A stretch of 64,000 nucleotides of DNA from Ursus arctos (GCF_023065955.2 NW_026622863.1:49644177-49708176); one strand, 5' to 3'; counted from the first letter of the stretch, positions 1-11,215 are shown. Translations and numbers: made by a program. The notes: generated by a model from the sequence alone, not told the origin.

Positions 1-59
1 GAGGGGGGCCAGTCCTCTCTGTTCTGAAGGTGAGGGACCGGAAGCACATCCGAAGGGAC

Positions 60-1170
60 TAATCCCTCCTCCCCATACCGGTTTCAAAAGGGATTTTTTA
101 AAACCTTCCTTTTACAAGTAATAAAGGACCATATTCTCAGTGTGAATCACTGATCCCAAAGCACCGTGATTATTGCCCTGAACCTTTGTTTTCCAGTCAA
201 GCCCGTTCCCTTCTCTGCAAAAGTAACTCTCACTGTGGTTCAGCGTGAATGATTCCAGCACGTTCCGTATGTGATTCTGTTAAATTATATACATGCACGT
301 GCAAAAATAGAATTGTTTTCATTTTTCTATGTCTCGGATACAGTCATACTATACATAGTTCTGTAGAACTTTCTCCATCTGTACAGGGTGCTTCTTTCTC
401 TTATCTTTTTTACAGCTGCTCAGAATTTCAGTGTGTGGGCGTGCCATAACGTCACCCCGGCTCCCACTGGTCCATCTAACGACCCTGGAAGGAGTATCGT
501 CCATGGGCCATTTCACATGTGCCTGTAGGACAAGCCCCTGGAAGGGAAAATATATGTAAAGGGTTTGATAGGTTCGGTCACATCCTCGTCCACGTTGGGA
601 TGTGCTGGTTTTTCCCCTGCAGTGCGGTTTGCTCCGAGCTTTCCTTTTTTTTTTTTTTTTAAGATTTTATTTATTTATTCGACAGACAGCCAGCGAGAGA
701 GGGAACACAAGCAGGGGGAGTGGGAGAGGAAGGAGCAGGCTCCCAGCGGAGGAGCCTGATGTGGGGCTCGATCCCAGAACGCCGGGATCACGCCCTGAGC
801 TGAAGGCAGACGCTTAACCGCTGTGCCACGCAGGCGCCCCTGCTCGTAGCTTTCTCGCTGTGTGATCTCCCAGTCTTCAGTTCACTGTGGTTATCAGTGA
901 GGTTGATACACGTTTGCAGGTCCTCACCGGCACTTTGCTCTGTGCTGGTTAAACCGGACCGTTTTCCTCCTAGACGGCATTTTCTTGTTTACTTGGCGTA
1001 GCTGTTGGTTACGGCTCCTGAAGTCTGTCCTGCACGTTCCAGGTCCGAACATTTCTCCCAGGCTGTTGCCTTTTTGCTTTGTATCCGGTATCTGTCAGAA
1101 GACTGTTTGTCACGTTCTGTTAGCCTTTCCCTTTTTTATTGTGGCCTTTGGAAAGGTTCCTCTGGGACGT
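60..1170 (-). repeat. Diverged L1 fragments (minus), split by a SINE
   Basis: AT-richer DNA whose wording matches the reverse strand of old L1 3' ORF2, including a stretch near 1060-1165 resembling the 'caggctgttgcctttttgctttg' part of many L1s. It is interrupted by the SINE at 642-840. Short ORFs here are not genes. The subfamily cannot be assigned by eye. Confidence 0.45.
642..840 (-). mobile_element. SINEC (tRNA-Lys SINE), minus strand
   Basis: Starts with a poly-T run and AAGATTTTATTTATTTATTC, and ends in the reversed head CAGGCGCCCC. Imperfect target-site duplication: TGCTCCGAGCTTTCC at 630 against TGCTCGTAGCTTTCTC at 841. Full-length, long bear-type subfamily. Confidence 0.93.
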
Positions 1171-2160
1171 GATGTTTATAAAAATAGAGCCAGCGGTTTA
1201 TAAAAGAAGTGGATGAAGAGGAGACTAATGCCAGCCCCCCCCCCCTTCCTCCCACATCCTGTAAAACATCAGGGCTTTAAGGAACTGTCCCTGCTGTCGC
1301 TCCCCCTCTCCCCTCATAAAAGTAAAAAGGAATGTTGTGCAGACAGGAGAATGTGCGGATGGGGAGGAGGGGGCAGGGCATGGTCAGCTGAGGTGAGAAT
1401 CCGAGCCACTCTGTGCAGAAGGAGCCTTAAGCCTCAGCCTCTGACCCCAAAATCCCAGAAACCCATTCTGGGGAGGAAACTGGATGCCCAGAGCCAGCCA
1501 CAGCGCATGCGTCAAATACGAGGGTGCGGGGGGCTGGGCTGGTCAGCGCTATTCCGGGGCACGTCCCGCAGCCTGGAGAGCCCTCCGGAAGCTCACGCCG
1601 TTTAATCGCCTGGGGAAATGCGTCTGTTCCCCTGCGTGCAGAACACGGGCCTGTGGCAAAGGCACGATCTGGGGTTTTCTGCACGTAAGTTACAATTCAC
1701 ATCTGAATTTTACATCCAAAGAGAAAAAAACTGCTGAACTCGAGCTCCCAAAGATTTGCAAGCTGAGCGCTGCGCTGAGGGCTGCAACTTCCTTTCAAAC
1801 GCATAGAACAATAGGGTGTTAAGCGGACAGAGGCCCAGATGCCTCGTAAAATAAATACGGTGACACGTGAATGGTAGAATCTAGGTTGGGGGGCACACGG
1901 AAAACTCTCAACTTCACTGTTTGAAAACGCATAGTTTTTTGGCGGGGGAGGGGGGGGCACAGCGTGATGCCGCTGGAGCTCAAGTGTGGCCATTGATTCG
2001 CACGGGTTGATTCCTTCCACCGCCAGGCACCACCTCAGCCTGCAGCATTCTTTTCCCTGAAGCAGGTGCCCCAAATGGTAAAAGCTCCAGGCACCTCAAA
2101 ATCAGGACCTGTCTCTGGCACCAAAAAATGGAAGAACCCTCAAGAGCTTGGATGTGGGAG
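1170..2160. other. Intergenic, unassigned GC-moderate DNA
   Basis: I recognise no exon, RNA gene or repeat family. Overlapping short ORFs occur on both strands, but none has codon bias or a recognisable domain. Confidence 0.4.
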
Positions 2161-2365
2161 CCGGCATCCTGGCTTCAAAGCGGGCGCTGTGACATCCTAG
2201 CTGTGTGACCTCGTGAAGGTTACTCAACCTCTCTGTGCCTCAAAGTCCCCATCTGCAAAATGGACACAATGATACCTCATTGTGCTTTACGACAAGGATT
2301 GAGTGAGTCTGCCCGGGAAAGGTCTTAGCGCAGAGTAAGCGCTCTGTGAGTGTTTGCTCGTCTAA
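2160..2365 (+). repeat. MIR element
   Basis: Contains the MIR core: CTAGCTGTGTGACCT, then AACCTCTCTGTGCCTCA and CATCTGCAAAATGG, followed by a MIR-like tail ending in a GAGTAAGCGCTCTGTGAGTG stretch. Ancient tRNA-derived SINE, diverged. Confidence 0.85.
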
Positions 2366-3550
2366 CAATGTTAGGAAAAAAACAAAAAAAAAAAAAATTT
2401 TTTTTTTTAAAGTGGAAACTTGCAGTCTGTGCCAAGGACTCCTCACAAATGCTCTTACCTTTTGACCGACTAATTGCACTCCTGGGAACGTGCCCTGAGG
2501 AAAGGGCCGGAAGTTTGGGGAGCGGCATCATGCAGAGGCGGGTGGGCCGGGGCGCCGTGCAGAATGGAAGGAAGCCGGTCATGGCCCCGGGCAGGCCCGG
2601 CCACAAACCGAGAGGACAGACGCGCGCGTAATAACCGGGCCGTGTTTATGTGCAGTTGCTTTGTGGAAAGAAGCAAACAGGATCCGCCGCCGTCCCCGCG
2701 GAGCTCATCAAACACCCCGGTGCCCAGAGTCTCGGGTGCGGGGAATTCCGGGGGATTCTTTCCCCTTCTTACCATTTCCAGCTTCTGCGAAAACCTTTCT
2801 AAAAACGGGAATTCACAAGCGGACAGAGAGCCCTCGATGCATACAAAGGTGTCCGCTGTTGTGCTATTTGGAAAACTAAAAACAGACGCAGTAGCAGTCC
2901 AAAGACGCAACAGCAGGACACGGGTATTTGCAAGCGGGATGTCTACACTCGAGCCTTTTCACCGCCACTTGTAAAGAGTCCGCTTTCGGCGGGACGTGTA
3001 AGGAGCTGGGGAAACACTTAGGGTCTGTCTCCGAGAACTGCTAAACGGGTCCAGGGCACCACAGGACCTCGACCAGTTTGCACATGTCTGGAAACGCATG
3101 CGCAGAGAAAGGCGCTGGAGGCTGTCCCCGGAAGTGGATCGCGGTGGATACTTCGTCCATTCACCGCGTTTCAGCACGTTCTCGTTTTCCTCCCTTGTTG
3201 CTCAGGGCGGGGACGCCGGGTGGGCCCGGCGGACCCCGGCGGACCCCATCCGCTCTGGCGGCAGAAGCTGGAGGCGGCGCCCCCCCCCCCCCCACCTCCC
3301 GCAGCCGGACTCTGGCCACCGAGCAGGTTCCAGCAGGTGGACCCCCTCCAGACACAGGGCGGCAGAAGACTGCCCAGCGTCATGGTCGGGGCCGGCGTTC
3401 TTAACACCCTGCGGTCCCGGCAGCGGCCTTAGAGGGTTCTGTGCTGTCGTCCTGGGGGTCACTCCTGAGGGCCCGGCCCAGAACCCGCCGCTCCAGCCTC
3501 CCGGGCTGTTGTCACCCCCCCATCCCCGTATTAACCCCCTTCCTGTTTAA
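2366..3550. other. CpG-rich intergenic segment without identifiable gene
   Basis: Contains many CpGs (for example GACGCGCGCGTAATAACCGG near 2620) and several ORFs in all frames, none recognisable. Its left end (2400-2500) resembles a GC-shifted L1 or L2 relic. It could be an orphan CpG island, but no splice-compatible exon is supported. Confidence 0.4.
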
Positions 3551-3659
3551 AACTCCTGCCGTGGCTCCGATTTAGGCCCTGATCCCTGCCCCTGCACAAC
3601 CATGCATTGCTCTCATACTCAGAGAAATCGATTTTAAAATACGAAGAGCTTTCTAAGGT

Positions 3660-4240
3660 CCGCCTGAGCGCAAACCACTGTGAAAAACACATTTTTGCTG
3701 TGTTCATTTCCCAGCAAACGAGTGGTGGCCCAGACAGTGCAAGAGGTCTACCCGAGGCCACACAGACTTGCAGAGTCTGGGTCCAGCCAGGACTTTCTCC
3801 GTTCTTGGAGAGCCCAGCCTTCCATGAATGAGGCAGGAGCACAGACAGACAGACGGACAGCTGAGGATGCCTCTGCCCCTCTGTGTCTTACCTTTTCTAC
3901 ATGTTCCCAGGGTCTGGGGGTGGGGTGGGGGGAATGTTGAGTGATGACCGAAAGTCCCATGACCCAGACTCTGGAACGACCCTCCCATGAGCCCCCCAGG
4001 CTAGAAACCTGGCAACATCATGGATTCCTCCCTTTCCTTTAATGGCAATAATGCCATTAAAAAAGTAATACTTGTTTCATCCATACAAAGTTGTTTCTGT
4101 CCCAAGTCCTTGTGTCTGGATATTGTGACACCCCCCCCTTTTTTTTTACAGCCGAGGAATCTGAAGCACAGAGAAAGGGAGTGACTTCTCAGACTTGCCT
4201 AGATTTGAGATTCCAACCCAAGTCCTGTCCGCTGTCCCTT
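3660..4240 (-). repeat. MIR/L2-like relics
   Basis: Two stretches (3720-3790 and 4150-4225) read like the reverse strand of MIR/L2: 'GAATCTGAAGCACAGAGA' and 'CACACAGACTTGCAGAGTC'. They are diverged and the boundaries are approximate. The DNA between them is unassigned. Confidence 0.5.
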
Positions 4241-4329
4241 TGAAAAAACCCTTCCGTTTGTCCCCAGCCCCATTCAGCCACCTAAGTACTAAGCCGAAAT
4301 ACTGTCTTCTCCTGGTAGCTGACATTTGA

Positions 4330-5070
4330 GCAGAGACTGGGATAAAGGGGGGGGGGCAGCCATGTGGATATTACAGGGAAAACTTTCCAGGTGGTCAGAA
4401 CAGCCAGTGCAAAGGCCCTGGGGTTGGGAACTTCACAAAGGGCAGGGCAGACCCAGCGGCCTGCAACCCAGTGAACCGAGGAGAGAGTGTGCAAGGTGGG
4501 GCCCCTGATGCACCCCGGGACCAGATCGTGCTGGGCCATAGGGACCACGTGAGGAGAGAGTCCCCCTGATTGTGGGTGGGGAACAGATTGTAGGGGGCCA
4601 GAGATGAAGCAGGGGACCCAGTGGGAAAGCAACCACAGTAGTCCAGGTGGGAGATGCTGCTACCTGACAGGTATGGGATCATTGGAAGTAGAAGTTGCCA
4701 GAATCTTGATAGGTTTTGAAGATGGAATGCACAGATGGTGAGAGGGGCTGGTGTTGGTGCGAAGGATGGAGGGAGATCAAGGATAACACCAAGCATATTC
4801 CAGGCAGGACGTCTGGATGGTTGGAGGTGCCCTGCATTGAGATGGGGCGCCGATGGTTTGGGGAACGCACATTCCAGAAAGTAAAGCTCTGACAGCTCCC
4901 TGGCTGGTGGGGAGATGGAGAGGGAGACAGAGAGTGAATGAGAATGGGATGAGCGAATGGAGGAGACGGGAGATAAAAGGCCAATGGAGTCGGGACACCT
5001 GGAGGGACACTGGGTTTGGGGGGGGGGGTTGCAGAGAAATGGGATTTGGGCCCCGTTAAGCCCGAACCTC
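4330..5070 (+). repeat. Ancient dispersed repeat, family not assigned
   Basis: Includes phrases seen in a common mammalian interspersed repeat: 'AGTAGTCCAGGTGGGAGATG', 'AGGTTTTGAAGATGGAATGC' and 'CATTGAGATGGGGCGCC'. Related pieces occur at 6625-6680, 7540-8085, 9560-9740 and 14395-14600. I cannot name the family. Confidence 0.5.
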
Positions 5071-6050
5071 CTTTCTAGTAAATGGTGAGGCAGCGGAAGT
5101 GGCTGGACTCAGGTTGGAGAGCAGGGGGCTGGTCGGCTTGTGGGTATGAGTGGCATTTGAGGCAGTGGCAGTGAGTTCTAGGAATTGAGTGTAGATGAAC
5201 CGGGGAGAAGAGAAGAGAGAGGGCAGAGAGAGGGAAAGAGGAGAGGAAGTTGGGGGGTGGGGACCAGCAAAGGAGACTCAGTAGAGGCCAGGGTGGTCTA
5301 TCGCCTGCCACCACCGCCACCAGGCAAGGCTGGAAGTACCCCCAAGAGGGAGGGGGGCCCGATTGCTGAGAACTGCCTCGGGGATCCGAGAAGGGGGGAC
5401 GCCCCTGGAGACCGTGCCAGGAGCGCCCGTGGTCCTGCGTGAACGCTAACGTCCTCCTCTCTCTGAGGGGCTGGTAGGGACCGTCCAAATGCAGCGTCTC
5501 CCAAGTTCAAGGCGCAGCGAGTGGGATGCGGGGGAGACAGTGGCCGCCAGGGGGCGCCTAGAACCTGCGCCCGGAATCAGCCCTCCAGAGAGGATCCCGG
5601 GCGACCCTAACTCCCCCGTCACCCCTACTTGGGACCCCTCAAAGGACCACACTGCAACAAGCGGGATAAAAGCTAGACCCGGGTGGGAGGAAGCTGCTGC
5701 TTTCCGAGTGGGCAGGAGCCGATTCGAGAAGTCTCTGTTGGTCCGCCCAGAGGGGCTCCGTGTGTCGGTCACGCTGGGGGTGAGGCCAGAAGCTCAGAGA
5801 CAGCTCTACAGGTCCTTGTCACTTTGCCGTGGGCAAGGCGTGTCAAGCCTCCCCTGACTATCCCACCCCGTTTCCCTGCCCTATGCCTTCCCCCATGGCC
5901 GGGCTGAGACCTTACCCAGAACCCCGAGGGGCGGGCGGGCTTCCGTTCCCCCACTTCATCCATCAGTGGATCTCTCCATCTCTCGATCCACCCACCCGGC
6001 CTCTTATCCACCCATTGGTGCATCATCCGTGCGCCTCCGGTGATCCTTGC
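5070..6050. other. Intergenic DNA with CTCF-type motif
   Basis: Purine-rich (5180-5260), then mixed unique sequence. The only recognisable element is the CTCF-like site at 5542-5558. No exon is supported. Confidence 0.4.
5542..5558 (+). promoter_or_regulatory. Candidate CTCF site (forward)
   Basis: GGCCGCCAGGGGGCGCC matches the CTCF core consensus CCASYAGRKGGCRS at 13 of 14 positions. The same 17-mer occurs inverted at 9363-9379. Occupancy is inferred, not shown. Confidence 0.6.
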
Positions 6051-6430
6051 CTGCGGATATAAAGAGCACATGCTGTCCGATTCCATTTACCTGAAGCTCC
6101 GGGGGGGGGGGGGGCGGGGACTGACAAGGAACATACATGAGAGAACTTCTCAGAAAATGGAAATGATCTATATCTTGATCCGGAAGCTGTTTCAACGGTG
6201 TTATGTGTGTGAAAAATTCACCAGACTGTATGCTTAAGATTTGCACTCTTGGGGCACCTGGCTGGGTCCATGGGTAGAGCATGTGACTCTTGATCTCGGG
6301 GTGGTGAGTTCGAGCCCCACGTTGGGCGAAAACTTATTTAAAAAGAAAAAAAAAGATTTGCGCACTTCACTGTGTGAGAAAGAAGTACATTTAAAAAGGG
6401 TGCATTTCACTATGTTTAAGAGAAAAAAGG
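6050..6430 (+). repeat. L1 3' end relic, split by short SINE
   Basis: The word order is that of L1M 3' ends ('ATTCCATTTACCTGAA', later 'ACCAGACTGTATGCTTAAGA' and 'GTGCATTTCAC'). It is interrupted by a poly-G run (6100-6111) and the SINE at 6248-6352. Confidence 0.6.
6248..6352 (+). mobile_element. Short tRNA-Lys SINE
   Basis: Head GGGGCACCTGGCTGGGTCCA, then a tRNA-like body with a B-box (GAGTTCGAGCCCCAC) and a short A-rich tail. Target-site duplication GATTTGCACTCTT (6239) against GATTTGCGCACTT (6355). Lacks the CT-rich 3' body of full SINEC. Confidence 0.85.
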
Positions 6431-6433
6431 GAT

Positions 6434-6626
6434 GGGGTGCCTGGGTGGCTCAGTCGGTTAAGCGTCTGCCTTTAGCTCAGGTCATGATCTCAGGGTCCTG
6501 GGATCGAGCCCCACATTGGGCTACCTGTTCAGCGGGGAGCCTGCTTCCCCCTCTCTGGCTTCCCCTGCTTGTGCTCTCTCTCTCTGTCAAATAAATAAAA
6601 TCATTAAAAAAAAAGAAAAGAAAAAG
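6434..6626 (+). mobile_element. SINEC, plus strand
   Basis: Head GGGTGCCTGGGTGGCTCAGT, CT-rich body, AAATAAATAAAATC tail and poly-A. Full length. Confidence 0.92.
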
Positions 6627-7014
6627 GTGGTCAGGGAAGGCCTCCCTAAGGGGGTGACATTTGAGTAAATACCTATGTCACCAGCATCACTGGATGCTCG
6701 TAGGCTCCCGCACGGACAGGCTCACATAGTCCTTGGTGGGACCCACACCTAAATACTTGCCGCGGCTGCCTCGGGTACCCTACTCACCAGAAGAGGGCGC
6801 ACCTGGCTCCCACTGCTTGCACCTGTGTTGGTGGCACGAGCGCCCCATGCGAATGGAAGAGGCCTGACGGGAACTCCGCGCGACTTTGGACAAATCTGAC
6901 CCCAGCGGAAGAAGACCCTATGAGCCCGACTTTAAAACCTTGAAAATCTGAAATATGCCTTTCCCCTTTAAGGATGCAAATCTGCTTCTTATCAGCCAAA
7001 GTCTGCAAGGAAAT

Positions 7015-7017
<3 letters not shown>

Positions 7018-7050
<33 letters not shown>
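7018..7050 (+). repeat. (CA)n microsatellite
   Basis: About 16 CA units without interruption. Confidence 0.95.
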
Positions 7051-7051
<1 letters not shown>

Positions 7052-7325
7052 AAAACACACAGACACACCAAGACTCGCCTGAATTCTGAGCGCCTGGTAC
7101 TTGCCTAGAAAGAGATAAGAATTATCGCAGGGAGAGGAAGATAAAGACCGTCCGGATGCTAACAAATGCCTTAGTTTGCTCTCCTGTTCTACATAGAGTT
7201 TTTACATAAATGTGATTGTTTTGAATGTTTGTGATATAAATGGTATGTTGTTTTCAAGATGGGTTTTGTGAAAATGTGCTATGTTCACAGTTGTAGCTGT
7301 TGATATAAGCTTACTAAAAAGACTT

Positions 7326-7505
7326 AAAAAAAAGAATTTATTTATTTGAGAGAGAGAGAGAGAGCAAGAGCAGAGGGAAGAGGCAGAGGGAGAAGCAGCC
7401 TCTCCGCTGAGCAAGGAGCCTGATGTGGGGCTCGACCCCGGGGCGCTGGGATCATGACCTGAGCTGAAGGCAGCTGCCCAACCGACTGAGCCACCCAGGC
7501 AACCC
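7326..7505 (-). mobile_element. SINEC, minus strand
   Basis: A-rich start, GAATTTATTTATTTGAGAGA, and reversed head CCACCCAGGCAACC. Target-site duplication TAAAAAGACTT on both sides (7315 and 7505). Confidence 0.9.
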
Positions 7506-7539
7506 TAAAAAGACTTCCATAAAGATGCATTTATCTGAC

Positions 7540-8085
7540 AAGTATTTTCTGACTGCCCACTGGATGCCGCTCGCTGCTTTCCCTGCTGGGCACAGACCAG
7601 GGAGGAGGACGCAGCAGAGAACCACGGAGCGCACATTCTAGGGGGGAGGCAGCTGACAGCGTCCAAAAATCGTAACATAGGGGCAGCTGGATGGCTCAGT
7701 GAGATGAGAGTCTGACTCTTGGTTTCGGCTCAGGTCATGATCGCAGGATTCTGACATCGAGTCCTCTGTCATTGGGCTCAGCACTCAGTGGGGAGTCTGC
7801 TTGAGATTCTCTCTCTCCCTCTGCCCCTCCCTCTCTCTCAAATAAATCAATCTAAAAAAAAAAAATTGTAAGCTATGTAGTATGCCCAGGGTGTAAGCAC
7901 CAGGAGGAAAAGGGGAGAAGGCCAGGGAGGGGTTGCAATTTTAAATAGTGTCAGGGAAGAAGTGACATTTGAGCCAAGATCAGAAGGAAGTGACGAGCGA
8001 GCCCTGTGGCTGTCTGAAGGAAAAGTGTTCAGGCGGAGGGAACCGTACGTGCAAAATCTCTGAGCTGGCTCCGTGCTCTGTCGCA
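7540..8085 (+). repeat. Ancient dispersed repeat, split by SINE
   Basis: Same unnamed family as 4330-5070: 'GAGCGCACATTCTAGG' before the SINE at 7680-7866, and 'AAGTGACATTTGAGCC' and 'CGTACGTGCAAAATC' after it. Confidence 0.5.
7680..7866 (+). mobile_element. SINEC, plus strand
   Basis: Diverged head GGGGCAGCTGGATGGCTCAG, CT-rich body, CAAATAAATCAATC and poly-A. Approximate duplication AAATCGTAA/AAATTGTAA. Confidence 0.88.
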
Positions 8086-8451
8086 GATGAACCTCGAAAA
8101 CGTGGCGCTAAGTCAGACACAAAAGGTCCCATGCTGTAGGAGCCACTTACCCAAAACGTGCGGAACAGGAAGCTTTATGAGGTGGAAGAAGACGGGTGGT
8201 AGCCAGGGGCTGGGGGGCGGGGGGAACGGAGTCTAATCTCTTGATGGCTTCAGGATTCCCTTTGGGGTGATGAAATGTCTTGGAGCTAGAGGTGCACCGC
8301 TCTGCATGGTAAATTCTAGATTATGTGTATTTTACTACAATTAAAAGGCACGCACACACCTCCCATCCCCTATCGCCATCATTTCCTAGAAGAAATGATG
8401 ACCTAGGATCATTTTATTTTTTATTTTTTCATTTTTTTTAATTTATTTTTT

Positions 8452-8648
8452 TATTTTTTAAAGATTTTATTTACTTATTCGACAGAGATAGAGACAGCCA
8501 GTGAGAGAGGGAACACAAGCAGGGGGAGTGGGAGAGGAAGAAGCAGGCTTATAGCAGAGGAGCCTGATGTGGGGCTCGATCCCATAATGCCGGGATCACG
8601 CCCTGAGCCGAAGGCAGACGCTTAACCGCTGTGCCACCCAGGTGCCCC
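8452..8648 (-). mobile_element. SINEC (bear-type subfamily), minus strand
   Basis: TTTTAAAGATTTTATTTACT start, ACGCCCTGAGCCGAAGGCAG body, reversed head CCACCCAGGTGCCCC. Abuts a second, different-subfamily SINE on its right. Confidence 0.9.
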
Positions 8649-8649
8649 T

Positions 8650-8866
8650 ATTTTTTCATTTTTTAAAAGATTTATTTATTTATGAGAGAGAGAGAAAGAG
8701 GGAGCTCATGCCAGTGGGGGGAGGGGCAGAGGGAGAGAGAGAATCCCAAGCATACTCCCTGCTGAGCGTGGAGCCTGCTGTGGGGCTTGATTTCCTGACC
8801 CCGAGATCATGACCTGAGCTGAAACCAAGAGTCGGATGCTCAACTGACTGAGCCACCCAGGCGCCC
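8650..8866 (-). mobile_element. SINEC, minus strand
   Basis: AAAAGATTTATTTATTTATG start, GATCATGACCTGAGCTGAAA body, reversed head CCACCCAGGCGCCCC. Two adjacent SINEs in the same orientation share this L1 target. Confidence 0.9.
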
Positions 8867-8978
8867 CAGACTTAAGGATTATTTTAAAAATTAGGAAGAA
8901 GCTCCGTGAATGTATTAAATGCTGCTGAATTGTACACTCTAAAATGATTAATTTTGTTATGTGAATTATCCCTGTTCA

Positions 8979-9026
<48 letters not shown>

Positions 9027-9041
9027 AAAGAAAGAAAGAAA
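8979..9041 (+). repeat. (GAAA)n microsatellite
   Basis: About 14 GAAA units between the L1 3' end and a SINE head. Probably grown from the L1 poly-A tail. The lysine/glutamate-repeat ORF across it is an artefact. Confidence 0.95.
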
Positions 9042-9232
9042 AGGGGCGCCTGGGTGGCTCAGTCGGTTAAGCGGCTGCCTTCGTCTCAGGTCATGATCTT
9101 GGGGTCCTGGGGTCCGCTCCCTGCTCAGCAGGGAATCTGCTTCTCCCTCTCCCTCTGCCCCTCCCCCTTAGCCTCCCCCCACCCCGTTCTTGCTCTCTCT
9201 CAAATAAATAAAATATTTTTTAAAAAGAAAAA
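9042..9232 (+). mobile_element. SINEC, plus strand
   Basis: Head GGGGCGCCTGGGTGGCTCAG directly after the (GAAA)n run. AAATAAATAAAATATTTTTT tail. Confidence 0.92.
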
Positions 9233-9239
9233 AACAAAC

Positions 9240-10490
9240 AAAAAACTGTGAAGAGGGGGTAAGTCCGGAGATGAGGGAGGGGGGTCAGAACGTGTGGGCC
9301 CTTGTGGGGAGCCAGGGAGGGTTCAGAGCAGAAAAGGGACCTGAGGGGCCCGGTGTGGGCCTGGCGCCCCCTGGCGGCCGTGAGGGGGACAGGCTGCAGG
9401 GGACAGAGGAGGAGGATGGGGCAAGAGGACCCCAGTGTGCCCCAGCAGGAGGGGGGCTGGCAGGTGGAGGTGGGGGAGGGGTGGGTGCATCGGGATACAC
9501 TTGGAAACTAAATCCACCATAGGCGGCTGATGTACCAGGAAAAGGAGAAAGCCAAGGTTTGTGCCTGGTCTGGAGCGGCCGCTCCGAGATGGGAAGGAAG
9601 GGCCCAGCGGTGGGGGTGGGGGAATCCGGAGCTCCGGTTCGAGGTGCCCGTTAGACGCCCGATTGTAGGTACCAAGTCAGCAGCTGGATGTAAAAATCCG
9701 GAATTCAGGGGCTGGAAATATGCATTTGGAATTGGCATTAGACCCCAAATCTGTGCAAACTGCCCCTTTTCTCCCTACCTAGAGCAATCGAATTTTTATT
9801 TCATAGAGTGACCGGTCAGGCCCCTCAAGCCCCAACACAATCAAATAATGTGGGTGACTTTGTGTCTTACTTTCTCTTCCACTTTCTTTCCTCTCCATCA
9901 GTGTCCGGCCAGGAGGCCCGTGCGGTTGGGGGCCCCAAACCCCCCTCCCACGTTCTGAGATTCACTAGAAGACCCCATAGGAGTCAGTATATAGTTGACT
10001 TACTATAGTGACATGGTAAGGACACACGGCGGATCATAATGGGAAAGACAGGTGCGGTCTGGAGAGATCCACGTGCTGGCTCCCTCCCACGAGGAGTCCC
10101 ACAGAGCATGAGGCCACCTGCGTGCAATGCTTTTGCCCACGGAAGCCCACTGGAGACTCCGGACATACAAGGCTTTGGGGGAGGACTGGTACATAGGCAC
10201 CATCGGCCTAGCCTGTACCCCGATTCCGGACTTCTAGAAGGCCAGCAGGCGTCAGCACGCACCATATTGTTTTGTACAAAGGGCCGAGGCACGGTGAGCC
10301 CCTTTATCATTTAGGGAAGTTTTATATCAGTGGAAGGAAATGTTGATCAGCCAATTTCCCAGATGCAGGGCAAGGGCCAAGCTCACAAGCGGGGAAGGTT
10401 AGCAGGGCGGTTTCTCGCCTCCCCCTGATGCCACTCAGAGGCCTGGTGGTGGTGATTGATTTGGACAAGATAAAAAGCCCGGTGAGCGAG
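9240..10490. other. Intergenic, mostly unassigned, with ancient-repeat tail
   Basis: 9560-9740 reads like the distal part of the unnamed repeat at 4330-5070 ('GGTGCCCGTTAGACGCCCGA', 'GGAATTCAGGGGCTGGAAAT'). 9363-9379 is a CTCF-type site. 9800-10490 holds nothing I recognise. Confidence 0.4.
9363..9379 (-). promoter_or_regulatory. Candidate CTCF site (reverse)
   Basis: The reverse strand reads GGCCGCCAGGGGGCGCC, identical to 5542-5558 and pointing back toward it, so the pair is convergent and 3.8 kb apart. Confidence 0.6.
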
Positions 10491-10491
10491 G

Positions 10492-10691
10492 GACGCCTGG
10501 GTGGCTCAGTTGGTTGAGCGTCTGCCTTCAGCTCTGGTCATGATCCCAGGGTCCAGGGATCGAGTCCTGCACTGGGCTCCCTGCTCAGCAGGGAGAGGGA
10601 GCCTGCTTCTCCTTCTGCCTGCTGCTCCCCCTGCTTGTGCTCGCGAGCTCTCTCTCTCTCTGACAAATAAATAAAATCTTAAAAAAAAAAA
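10492..10691 (+). mobile_element. SINEC, plus strand
   Basis: Head GGACGCCTGGGTGGCTCAGT, full CT-rich body, ACAAATAAATAAAATC and poly-A. Confidence 0.92.
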
Positions 10692-11215
10692 GGAAGCCAG
10701 GTGAGGGAAAGAAAACACGAGATCTGAAAGAAGAGCAAAAACCACAAACAATTCCGGGAGCAAACATAGGAGGAAAGCTTAGTGGCCTTAGGCTTAACAG
10801 GGATGCCTTCCATATGACAACAAAAAAGGCCAAAGTAGGGGCGCCTGGGTGGCACAGCTGTTAGGCGTCTGCCTTCAGCTCAGGGAGTGATCCTGGCGAT
10901 CTGGGTTCGAGCCCCACATCAGGCTCTTCCGCTGTGAGCCTGCTTCTTCCTCTCCCACTCCCCCTGCTTGTGTTCCCTCTCTCGCTGGCTGTCTCTATCT
11001 CTGTCAAATAAATAAAATCTTTAAAAAAAAAAAAAAGGCCAAAGTATAATTAAAGCAAAAATGAATAGGACTTCATGAAAATTAAAATCCTTTGCTCTTT
11101 AAAAGACTGGGAAGGCACGCCACAGACTGGGAAAGTGTTTGCAAAACGTTATCTCCAGCAAAGGACTTGTAGCTGGAATATAGAAAGATCTCTTACACAT
11201 TAACCATCTAGGATC
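10692..11215 (+). repeat. L1 ORF2 3' relic, split by SINE
   Basis: L1-like wording ('GACTTCATGAAAATTAAAAT', 'AACGTTATCTCCAGCAAAGG', 'GCTGGAATATAGAAAGATCT') on both sides of the SINE at 10838-11036. Confidence 0.65.
10838..11036 (+). mobile_element. SINEC (bear-type subfamily), plus strand
   Basis: Head GGGGCGCCTGGGTGGCACAG, GAGCCCCACATCAGGCTCTT body, CAAATAAATAAAATCTTT and poly-A. Exact target-site duplication AAAAAAGGCCAAAGTA at both ends, so a fairly recent insertion into the older L1. Confidence 0.95.

Larger units (their letters stand above)
8085..8985 (+). repeat. L1 3' end, split by two SINEs
   Basis: Carries the L1MA/MB-style 3' end ('GGTAGCCAGGGGCTGGGG', 'TTTGGGGTGATGAAATG', then 'GAATTGTACACTCTAAAATG' at 8928). 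The halves are separated by the SINEs at 8452-8866. It runs into the (GAAA)n tract. Confidence 0.75.

Noticed and set aside
1..640. 3' end of the upstream neighbour (NOP53 in human)
   Set aside because: No coding or UTR sequence that I can recognise; the region reads as old L1 and unassigned DNA.
2480..3480. CpG-rich block as a promoter of an unannotated gene
   Set aside because: No first exon with donor, no conserved ORF. It may be a GC-shifted repeat or orphan island; left as unassigned.
6248..6340. tRNA gene
   Set aside because: A- and B-box-like sequences come from the tRNA-Lys-derived SINE head; anticodon arm and acceptor pairing are not maintained. The same applies to all other SINE heads.
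8979..9041. CRISPR-like regular repeat array
   Set aside because: Simple GAAA microsatellite with no spacers; the window is vertebrate.
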